From UBA11740 sp035635855 (GTDB lineage: Bacteria; Acidobacteriota; Blastocatellia; Pyrinomonadales; Pyrinomonadaceae): a stretch of DNA of 64,000 nucleotides. The notes under the pieces were generated by a model, which saw only the letters and a list, made by a program, of their open reading frames with translations, was not told the DNA's origin and ran no database searches. Shown one piece after another: positions 44,202 through 51,413 of this stretch (positions are counted from its first letter, which is position 1; each line of letters starts with the position of its first letter). The position numbers and the translations under genes are program-made. The DNA lies in contig DASQAF010000009.1 in assembly GCA_035635855.1 (NCBI GenBank), positions 434,001 to 498,000 on the forward strand, read 5' to 3'.

Positions 44202-45035
44202 ATGCAGAGTCTTGCTAGGATGCTTCAGCGACTTTGGCGTAGGCCAATGAAAAACAATCCGCGATTCCCCGACATTCAATTTGTGATTCAAACAGAAGAA
44301 GAAGCTGTGCGAGTTACTGACGAAAACTATGGAAATATTCCGTTAAGTGTTACAGACACCATTAACATACTGTTGAGAGTGCAATACTGCCATGGTTCTC
44401 TCGAGCCAATCTCAACAGATCGGGGAAGTTTTCAGGTATATTGCGTCGGTCAATACGCGCAGGCGATTTACACTTTGCTGACGGCCTTTCGCCTCTGGCG
44501 GCAAGCCAACTATTTGGAGACTTGGGTATTGATTCGACACTTATTTGAGGTGTTTATTCAGATGCGCTACTTCGAGCGACATCCCGAACAACTTGCGCAA
44601 CACAATACTAGCCAAACAAGGCGCGGTCGCATTCCTTTCAGCACAATGTTTAATGAATTTTCTAACAACGCGTACGAGCAGATTTATGGTTTTCCGCTCT
44701 CAAGGTTTGCCCACGGGAGCGCTAATTTGTTATTCCGCGGTGAATTCGCTGCGCCAGAAATCACAGGTTCTACCAAGCGCATGCGACCCATAATGGGTTG
44801 TCAATTCGACGAAAGACAGGCGAAGTCCTGCTACTTCTTCATCGCGAATGTGGCGTTGGGGCTGCTAAATTGTTATTCAATCTTTTTTCCGCGTACCACT
44901 ATTGCGGATGATTCTGAATTGCAGACGAGATTAGAAGCGATTCAGCGGGAATTGCAGACTCAAATTGATTTCGTACGAAGCGGATCGGCAGCGAATGAGT
45001 TTCACGCGGCTATGGCGAGTCTTATCGCACCGTGA
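44202..45035 (+). CDS. DUF5677-like helical protein
   Basis: A 277-aa mostly helical protein. LIRHLFEVFIQMRYFERHPEQL resembles the helical core of DUF5677 proteins, a family of unknown function, some of which occur in defence or toxin contexts. ATG 44202 is the first start; a Met 16 residues later (MKNNPRF) is an alternative. No signal peptide. It follows the UBP gene by 26 bases. Function unknown. Confidence 0.6.
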   Translation: MQSLARMLQRLWRRPMKNNPRFPDIQFVIQTEEEAVRVTDENYGNIPLSVTDTINILLRVQYCHGSLEPISTDRGSFQVYCVGQYAQAIYTLLTAFRLWRQANYLETWVLIRHLFEVFIQMRYFERHPEQLAQHNTSQTRRGRIPFSTMFNEFSNNAYEQIYGFPLSRFAHGSANLLFRGEFAAPEITGSTKRMRPIMGCQFDERQAKSCYFFIANVALGLLNCYSIFFPRTTIADDSELQTRLEAIQRELQTQIDFVRSGSAANEFHAAMASLIAP

Positions 45036-45071
45036 CTCAACTTCTTTCACACGATCCTGTGCGTCTTGTTA

Positions 45072-45380
45072 TTATCTTTTAAAGAGTGAATACAGACTGT
45101 TCCTTTTCCCTCTCGGCAACTTAAGTCTAATCCAGTAATCCTTATAGACAGCGCTCGCGCGATAGATGGCAAATCGGCCGAGCCGTATATGAAAATACGG
45201 GGGTTCACCGACATATCCGCCTTCGACCAAGTGATCATAATCGATGACTAGTTCGCCCTCCGAGACCTGACTCGGCATTATCTCTTTCGAGGAGTCTGTG
45301 AGTTCCCGGACGTCAGGATCATTCCAGAGTCGATCTAGAACTTCATTATTGATCCTCATAGCTTCGGATGATTTCGGCAT
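45072..45380 (-). CDS. Small hypothetical protein
   Basis: A 102-aa soluble protein with no recognised domain. The N-terminus is helical (INNEVLDRLWNDPDVREL) and the middle is strand-rich (GELVIDYDHLVEGGYVGEPPYFHI). An internal Met (MRINNEV) is an alternative start. It is convergent with the DUF5677-like gene. A basic tail (PRGKRNSLYSLFKR) follows. It may be a non-coding stretch; the even codon use argues for a gene. Confidence 0.45.
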   Translation of the reverse strand: MPKSSEAMRINNEVLDRLWNDPDVRELTDSSKEIMPSQVSEGELVIDYDHLVEGGYVGEPPYFHIRLGRFAIYRASAVYKDYWIRLKLPRGKRNSLYSLFKR

Positions 45381-45466
45381 TAGATTTGTGACTTTACATC
45401 GTACAACGACACCGGGATCGCGAGCGAGTAGTTATCTACTGAGTCCGTCGAACGGACGGCTGGGTA

Positions 45467-45546
45467 CGGAACCCCGAGCGGTAGCGAGGGGATGCCGCCA
45501 CTCAAGTCGAGTCCATGATCCGGTCGCTACCGCTCCCGGTTCTGTA
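45467..45546. repeat. CGGTAGCG-type inverted repeat pair, copy 2
   Basis: The left arm (45467-45494, with CCGAGCGGTAGCGAGGGG) and right arm (45517-45546, with GGTCGCTACCGCTCCCGG) share the GCGGTAGCG core with 37208-37301. A separate hairpin, GTCCGT/ACGGAC, lies just upstream at 45443-45457. Confidence 0.7.
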
Positions 45547-45595
45547 TCGCGTTTCGCGGACACGGACTCCCCGATCTATCATAAGACATATCGAA

Positions 45596-46420
45596 ATGAC
45601 CTTGATTAATCACCGAGTGCTCTTATTCGTGTGCCTCTTGTGCCCGTTATTCACGATCTGCTTCGGTCGGGAACGAGCCGCGAGCGGGCATGATGTCTCA
45701 GCTCAAACGAAATCTACGGTCAAGCAACGAAAGCCGGCGAAGAAAACTCAGAAACCAAAACAGAAGCCGCCCACCGAACTCGACAAGCTCCGCGACGAAT
45801 ACATCAAGACCACCAAGGAACTCAAAGCCAGTCTGGAAAAGCTTTTGGCGCTGTATGAAGCCAGCGAGAGCAAAGCGGAAGCTCGTTACGCTCAGTCACA
45901 GAAACTGTTCAAGGATGGATTGATTTCAAAAAACCAACTCGAAGATAACGAGCGGGCAATCACGGTGGAGAAAGACAAAGTGAGTGGCGTCAAGCAGCAA
46001 ATCGCTTCGGCCGACACACAGATCGCGCAGACGCTGATCGAAATCGAAGGCGACAAACAAATCGCTAAACTTGGCCGCCTGCCCAAAGGCGGTTATGTGC
46101 AGACGACTTCGTTTATTCGCTATAGCGGCGCCGGAGGCTGGGTGTTGTCAAACGCCGGCAAGATTCAGAACTTCTTCCTGCAAAGGTTCAATCGGCCGCT
46201 TCCCATCGCCGTGTTTGGCCAGGGAGCGATTCACGATCGCTGGCGCCTGGATCATAGAAACGCGATGGACGTCTCGTTGAATCCTGACGGAGCGGAAGGT
46301 CAGGCGCTGATGGAATATCTGCGCGCGAACGGGATTCCCTTCTCGGCTTTTCGCGGCGCGATACCGGGCGTGGCCACCGGCCCGCACATCCACATCGGCC
46401 TGCCTTCACATCGTTACTGA
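45596..46420 (+). CDS. Exported coiled-coil protein with LAS-type metal motifs
   Basis: About 274 aa from ATG 45596; starts further upstream run through a repeat. A signal peptide (about 1-25) and a basic linker lead to a long coiled coil (about 55-165). The C-terminal domain (about 185-274) has LDHRNAMDVSL and TGPHIHIGLPSHR. An His...Asp plus His-x-His arrangement resembles the LAS metallopeptidases (M15/lysostaphin type), but the spacing is unusual. It could be a cell-wall peptidase or a structural relative. Assignment is tentative. Confidence 0.6.
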   Translation: MTLINHRVLLFVCLLCPLFTICFGRERAASGHDVSAQTKSTVKQRKPAKKTQKPKQKPPTELDKLRDEYIKTTKELKASLEKLLALYEASESKAEARYAQSQKLFKDGLISKNQLEDNERAITVEKDKVSGVKQQIASADTQIAQTLIEIEGDKQIAKLGRLPKGGYVQTTSFIRYSGAGGWVLSNAGKIQNFFLQRFNRPLPIAVFGQGAIHDRWRLDHRNAMDVSLNPDGAEGQALMEYLRANGIPFSAFRGAIPGVATGPHIHIGLPSHRY

Positions 46421-46462
46421 ATGCGGGATCTCGATGCTTCATGAAGCAAAGAGTTTTTATGG

Positions 46463-46531
46463 TTTCGTGATCCTTAGTGTGATTTAGTGGATCGTTTCTG
46501 CGCAAAAGCAAGATCCACGAAATCACACGAA
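46463..46531. repeat. ATCCACGAA-type inverted repeat, copy 2
   Basis: The right arm GATCCACGAAATCACACGAA mirrors the left arm TTCGTGATCC...GTGGATC. Same family as 2708-2770. It lies in the gap between convergent genes. Confidence 0.65.
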
Positions 46532-46542
46532 GCGGCCCCAGT

Positions 46543-49179
46543 TTAGTGACCACACGCCGAACTCTTTGTGTCGTCCAGTTTTCGCGTCGTGCACACCAGG
46601 CGCAGTTTCCAGCTTTCAATCGGAGTGCCCGCGACCGTCAGGTGACTGGCGAGATAGGCCAGACGCTCGGTTTCAGCTCCCTTGCCAATCGTGAAGCGGT
46701 CTTTAAGGTAGTAAGGCGGAATCGCCTGATAGTTGAGCGTGACTCGGACAGAGACGGCGCCGCGCGTCTGATCATTCAGGGGAATTCGATAGACAATTCG
46801 GTCCGCGCCGGTTGCTCCTGATTTGTTCACGTACTCAGGATCGTGTTCGGCGTCTCCGTGTGGGCCGGTATGTTCGGCGTAAGGTCCGTCGGCCCGCCAG
46901 CCTTTCGGTAACAGGCGATTGTTTTTTACCGGATGATTCAAAGCGGTAAAGCTGGTGGTGATCTTTCCCTGGGGATCCTCGATTACTTCTTCGTAAATCT
47001 GCACCTGGCGCTGATCGTTAATGACTTCGTAGTGCGGCTGAAAAACCTGCTTGCGCGTTGCGGGATCGTAGAAGAACTCAGTTGGCAAAATCTCTGCGCT
47101 CGTGCCGGCCACGATCGCCCCGACACTGTTCGTTCTTCCTGAAGCCCAGATCACTTTGCCGTAACTGTCCAGCACTTCAAAAGTAAGAAAGGCCCGGCGA
47201 AAGGCGACGCCTGACGGCAGACTGTGTCCCGCCAGATTCTCAACCCGGACCGAAGCTTCGAGAGAATTGTCGTTACGGGTCAGTGAGGTCACTTCAATTT
47301 TGGCCGTGTCTTTAGTGGCCAAATCATGGCTCGAGGCTTGTGACGTTTCTAAACCCAAAGCGCCCTGTCCATACATGTAATCCGCCGTGCGGATTCCCAG
47401 GATCGCCGGAAACTGCTGGAACATCATCAGGCCAAATTGATTGACGCCGACCAGTGTGTGTCGCGAATACTGATCGCGTATGCGCAGCGTAATTTCCTTA
47501 TCCGGCGCGCGGTAATCAGTGTACGGATAATTGTTGTCTTCAATGTTGGCGATGCGCGAGAGGATCTGCCGGCCCCGAAAATCTTTGGGCATGTGGCAAT
47601 CCTGGCAGGTCCGCACCGTCTCGCGATTTACCGGCGCCCGTTCGTTTTGATAGACACTGTTGAGCCACTCAGGATAAGTAGTCTGTTCGTAAAACTCTTT
47701 CGGCTTTCCATTCTCGTCTTTTAGCTGACGCCCCCTGCTGTCAAGGACCGGGAGGATGACCGTGTGGCAGCTGCCGCACAGCGCGGACGATTTGATGTGA
47801 TCGGCGAGACGCGTGGTAATTCCCAGCGCTTGTTTCATCGGCAGCGTCGCCACTTGTTCGTACGGGCCATTCATGAGGTTGGGGAGTTCCAGCTTAAACT
47901 TCCCGGTGAAGACCGGCGGCGTCCCCAAACCTTCCTTCGACATCTGATGACAAACAGCGCACGAGATTCCGTCGCGCGCAAGCGCGCCATACTTGCCGTC
48001 CGCGTCACCAGGCAACGCATAGACCATCTGATGCGTGAAGGGTTGGTTCTTGTCCAACTCTACCTGGCGCTGGCCCATGACGCCGTGACACCGGTAACAA
48101 GTGTTGTCAAAGAATTCCGTGCGCTCAGGGTAGAGCGTCTTTTCAGATTCGAGCTGCGCGTGAAAGATTGGATCGCGGCCGGCCAGGCCCATCATTGAGG
48201 CTCGCCACTCGGTATAGGGCGAGATATTTATCGGCTTTGCATTCGACTCGCCAAACGGATAAACCATGTCGTCGTTGGTCGCCGAGTGACAACCCATGCA
48301 CTGGCTGGAAGTGAGAAAACCTTTAGGGCCGCCGGCGTCGGGAACAACGTGATCAAGACTTTCGCCGGGAAAACGCTTGACCTGCGCCGCTGTGATATTG
48401 GGCATTCCCTTGAACTGGGCCAGGAAGTCGGGATCGGGTCCGCTTCGCGGCGTGGCAAAGGGCCGGCTATCGATCGACTTCCTTCTGGCTATCTGTGAAT
48501 GCATGTCCTCTTTCGGCGGCGGCAGCGGCAGCATCGTCGGCACTTCTATGTTGAAAGAGATGGGCGAGCCTTCGACGTTTTTGGCCGTGGCGAAAGTCGA
48601 TTCCTTTTCCGCCGACGCATGACACCTGAGGCAGTAGAGTCCAAAGCCAGAATCGGGATAATCAATCGCCGGATTTTCCGGAGCGTAGTTGGGCGCGTGA
48701 TACGACCAATACCAACCGTCGAACGAGCCTTTCTTGTCTTTGACCATCACGGTCCAGCCGGTCAGCTTCAAGCCTTCCCGGGCCGGTGATGGGAACATTT
48801 CCTTCACGATCATCGCGCCGTCCGGAATGTCGCCCTGCCGGTCGCGGTGTTTGAGCCAGTCCCATGCTTCTTTGGAATAGAAAACTTTCACGGCATCATG
48901 TGTGCCGTACGAGAGGCCACCAATGAACGGTCCGGTATTGCGAATCTGTGAATCGGCGATCCAGGCTTTGTAACATCCTTTATCGAGGAACGAGTAAAGT
49001 AACTTCTCGAACTTTGCCGTGCCGATGTCGCTCGGATTGGGAAGCGGGAAAGACATGTCGCACTGGGGCGGTACTTGCGCGTGGCCCGCTTGTGATTCGT
49101 CAATTGCGCTGACCAGCCAAACAGCGAGGCCGACAAGCAGCGTCAACAGCAACAGCCGATAAATGTTTCGGTGCTTCAT
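46543..49179 (-). CDS. Six-heme cytochrome c with P460-like N-terminal domain
   Basis: An 878-aa exported electron-transfer protein. A membrane-targeting segment (about 8-26) is followed by a region (about 55-200: SGTHDAVKVFY-like, PDGAMIVKEMF, MVKDKKGSFDGWYWSY, then YCLRCH) resembling a cytochrome P460 domain. Six CxxCH heme sites are present: CLRCH, CMGCH, CYRCH, CAVCH, CGSCH and CQDCH. The C-terminal third is a beta-rich domain without hemes (AGHSLPSGVAFRRAFLTFEV). It probably moves electrons in the periplasm to or from a small nitrogen or carbon compound. No oxidoreductase partner is adjacent. Confidence 0.82.
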   Translation of the reverse strand: MKHRNIYRLLLLTLLVGLAVWLVSAIDESQAGHAQVPPQCDMSFPLPNPSDIGTAKFEKLLYSFLDKGCYKAWIADSQIRNTGPFIGGLSYGTHDAVKVFYSKEAWDWLKHRDRQGDIPDGAMIVKEMFPSPAREGLKLTGWTVMVKDKKGSFDGWYWSYHAPNYAPENPAIDYPDSGFGLYCLRCHASAEKESTFATAKNVEGSPISFNIEVPTMLPLPPPKEDMHSQIARRKSIDSRPFATPRSGPDPDFLAQFKGMPNITAAQVKRFPGESLDHVVPDAGGPKGFLTSSQCMGCHSATNDDMVYPFGESNAKPINISPYTEWRASMMGLAGRDPIFHAQLESEKTLYPERTEFFDNTCYRCHGVMGQRQVELDKNQPFTHQMVYALPGDADGKYGALARDGISCAVCHQMSKEGLGTPPVFTGKFKLELPNLMNGPYEQVATLPMKQALGITTRLADHIKSSALCGSCHTVILPVLDSRGRQLKDENGKPKEFYEQTTYPEWLNSVYQNERAPVNRETVRTCQDCHMPKDFRGRQILSRIANIEDNNYPYTDYRAPDKEITLRIRDQYSRHTLVGVNQFGLMMFQQFPAILGIRTADYMYGQGALGLETSQASSHDLATKDTAKIEVTSLTRNDNSLEASVRVENLAGHSLPSGVAFRRAFLTFEVLDSYGKVIWASGRTNSVGAIVAGTSAEILPTEFFYDPATRKQVFQPHYEVINDQRQVQIYEEVIEDPQGKITTSFTALNHPVKNNRLLPKGWRADGPYAEHTGPHGDAEHDPEYVNKSGATGADRIVYRIPLNDQTRGAVSVRVTLNYQAIPPYYLKDRFTIGKGAETERLAYLASHLTVAGTPIESWKLRLVCTTRKLDDTKSSACGH

Positions 49180-49370
49180 ATCAAGTCAGGCGCGCAGCGC
49201 CCGCTCATCCTAAAACACAAATCGTTTTCTGGAAAGAACTGTTTTTTCTGTTCCCAATCCTTGCGTGAATACTTTTCGATAGGCAACATTACTCTGTAGG
49301 TTGGGCAAGACCGAAAGATCGTTGGCGGGCCACACCGGTGTAGCCAGTGTGAACCCGCGGAGGATTCCCT

Positions 49371-50078
49371 GTGGATAATATGTTAGTTGGACATCTGGCC
49401 GGCCACCTCGCGTCGATTTTGACCATGGCGGCCTACCTCCTGAAAGACATTCTCTGGCTTCGCTTGTTAACCATTCTTTCATGTTTCGCCGGAATTGCTT
49501 TTAATTACTTCGTGCCGGCCACGCCGCTCTGGAGCGTCATCTATTGGAACATGCTGTTCGCGGTCATCAATATTGTGCAGATCGCGATCATCATCAGGGA
49601 ACGCACCGGTATCCACTTCACCGAAGAGGAAAAGGAACTGCACGACACTCTGTTTAAGAATTTCGCTCCCTTCGAATTCATGAAGCTGATGCGCGTGGCG
49701 AAATGGATGGAGGCAAGACCGGGTGACGTGTTGGCCGTCGAAGAGCAGCCGATTAATGCCGTAATGTTAATTTATAACGGACTGGTCAGCGTCGAGAATA
49801 ATGGCAAGGAAGTCGTCCAGTTGAGGGACGGAAATTTCATCGGCGAGGTCAGTTTCATTACGGGCGGTACTGCGAGCGCAACCGTGCGCGCCTTGCAGCC
49901 CACCCGTTACATCACCTGGCCCAAGGCAAAGGTGACCCAACTGTTGAATCGAAATCCCAGCATGAGACTCGCCATGCAGTCGGTGCTCAGCACCGACCTG
50001 AGCAAGAAGTTGATGCGGAGGGACCCGTCGTTTCACATCAGGAAGCGTTTTCCCTCGATTTCAAAAAAAGCCCGATAA
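49371..50078 (+). CDS. Popeye-like cyclic-nucleotide-binding membrane protein
   Basis: A 235-aa protein. Three hydrophobic segments (about 10-24, 28-47 and 57-75) precede a cNMP-binding domain (about 95-215): VLAVEEQPINAVMLIYNGLVSVENN and NFIGEVSFITGGTASATVRAL give the phosphate-binding cassette region, with a Glu/Val/Ser pattern and no Arg at the usual spot. The order, three helices then a divergent cyclic-nucleotide fold, is that of animal Popeye-domain proteins. GTG 49371 is chosen for CGGAGG seven bases upstream. It is divergent from the cytochrome gene. Confidence 0.72.
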   Translation: MDNMLVGHLAGHLASILTMAAYLLKDILWLRLLTILSCFAGIAFNYFVPATPLWSVIYWNMLFAVINIVQIAIIIRERTGIHFTEEEKELHDTLFKNFAPFEFMKLMRVAKWMEARPGDVLAVEEQPINAVMLIYNGLVSVENNGKEVVQLRDGNFIGEVSFITGGTASATVRALQPTRYITWPKAKVTQLLNRNPSMRLAMQSVLSTDLSKKLMRRDPSFHIRKRFPSISKKAR

Positions 50079-50127
50079 GTCGGCGCCCTCAGAGAACAGA
50101 TAGGCCTGCCGAATGGAGGATGGATTC

Positions 50128-50544
50128 GTGAAAGCAAATTCGAACAGTCGTCATCAAGCAATGACGCTCGGTTTGAGTGTGGCGGTAATTCTCTCTTCAC
50201 TGTTTTCCGTGGCGGCCCAAAGCAATCCGCAACGTATTCGATTCGCTCGCAGTCATTCGTCCACGACCATTAGCGGTAGAATTGCCGGCTTTGATACAAA
50301 AGACTATGTGGTAGGAGCGAGCGCGGGCCAGGAGATGACCGTGCGGCTGAAGTCGTCGAACCCGGGTGCCTACTTCGTCATTTACTCGATTAACGGACGG
50401 GCCACCGAAATGAATGAAACTACCGAGTGGTCAGAGCGATTGTCAGAGTCAGGGGATTACTTGATCCGCGTATTCATGATGCGATCCGCCGCCAGGAGAA
50501 AAGGCGCCGTTGCGAGTTACACCTTGAGTGTCGCAATTCGTTAA
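50128..50544 (+). CDS. Small exported protein, possible lysozyme-inhibitor-like fold
   Basis: About 138 aa from GTG 50128, which has GGAGGA seven bases upstream; ATG 50113 would add five residues. A signal peptide (about 1-31, ending VAAQ) precedes one domain with ISGRIAGFDTKDYVVGASAGQEMTVRL and GDYLIRVFMMRSAARRKG, resembling the periplasmic inhibitors of g-type lysozyme and related PliG proteins. Function is tentative. It is followed by a repeat. Confidence 0.55.
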   Translation: MKANSNSRHQAMTLGLSVAVILSSLFSVAAQSNPQRIRFARSHSSTTISGRIAGFDTKDYVVGASAGQEMTVRLKSSNPGAYFVIYSINGRATEMNETTEWSERLSESGDYLIRVFMMRSAARRKGAVASYTLSVAIR

Positions 50545-50560
50545 TTTCGAGCCCGGACAC

Positions 50561-50671
50561 GAGTCCGCAGATTTCACAGATTAATCAGACTCAGCAGCAG
50601 TTGCCGACAAACAGTGAAGAATTTCTGGTGTGATCCCTGCTAATCGGGCGAAATCTGTCTAATCTGCGGAT
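50561..50671. repeat. ATCCGCAGATTAC-type inverted repeat, copy 2
   Basis: GTCCGCAGATTTCACAGATTA (left) and AATCTGTCTAATCTGCGGAT (right) about 65 bases apart, in the gap before the minus-strand hypothetical gene. Confidence 0.65.
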
Positions 50672-50678
50672 TTCCGGT

Positions 50679-51278
50679 TCACTTAATGTCGTCTAATTTT
50701 TCTTTAGCCTGCACGATCATCCAGCGCAGTTTTACAAAATCATCGAGCGTCATCAGCAGCCGCGGTCGATCAAAAAAACCCGCTTCAACCGCGGCGGCCA
50801 CTCCGCCTGAGACTTGCTTGAAAACCATGATCTCAAAGTCGGCTTTGGTGCGATAGCGGGCTTCAAAGTGTGTGAGCCTGGTAATCGAGTCATCCGATTT
50901 GGCGATGGTATCGAACGCTTTGACGAGCGGATCGATCTCCTCATAGTCGATCAATGCGCGAATCTCGCCGGGAGGGCCGGAATCGGCAACGATCGTGATC
51001 ACCACTCCGGCAACTCGGGTCGAGCTGACGGTGTCGCGAATCTCAGTGGCCTCGACCCGGGCATAGCCATTCTGCGCTTTCAAGGTCGCGACATAACTGC
51101 GGCCCTTGACCAGGATCGTTTCCATTCGGCTCTCGAACTCTTCGAGGTTGTTTCGAGTTACGTAGAACTGCGGATCGCGTGGCGGCGGCACGCGTTGCCA
51201 ACGTCCCTGCGCAGAGACTGAAACGAACGCTGCGGCGACGATCAATGCCGAGAGAATCAACGAGCGAGTTAAGCTCAT
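50679..51278 (-). CDS. Exported hypothetical protein
   Basis: A 199-aa protein with a signal peptide (1-23, ending VSAQ). The mature part is mixed alpha/beta (VAGVVITIVADSGPPGEIRALIDYEEID, FEARYRTKADFEIMVFKQVSGG). No family recognised. Its start has AGGAGT upstream. It stands alone upstream of the Lon gene, on the same strand but 135 bases from the Lon stop. No function. Confidence 0.6.
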   Translation of the reverse strand: MSLTRSLILSALIVAAAFVSVSAQGRWQRVPPPRDPQFYVTRNNLEEFESRMETILVKGRSYVATLKAQNGYARVEATEIRDTVSSTRVAGVVITIVADSGPPGEIRALIDYEEIDPLVKAFDTIAKSDDSITRLTHFEARYRTKADFEIMVFKQVSGGVAAAVEAGFFDRPRLLMTLDDFVKLRWMIVQAKEKLDDIK

Positions 51279-51413
51279 GGCGTCACTCCTTTGTTTGTTT
51301 TGAATCCAGCTATAACGTTGGAGAGCGCGAGGAGAGAGAAACCTGATAAGTGTAACTCAGGAAGGCGTGTCTAGTTCCAAAAAGTCGCCGTCCGCGCAGC
51401 GCCCGACCGACAC

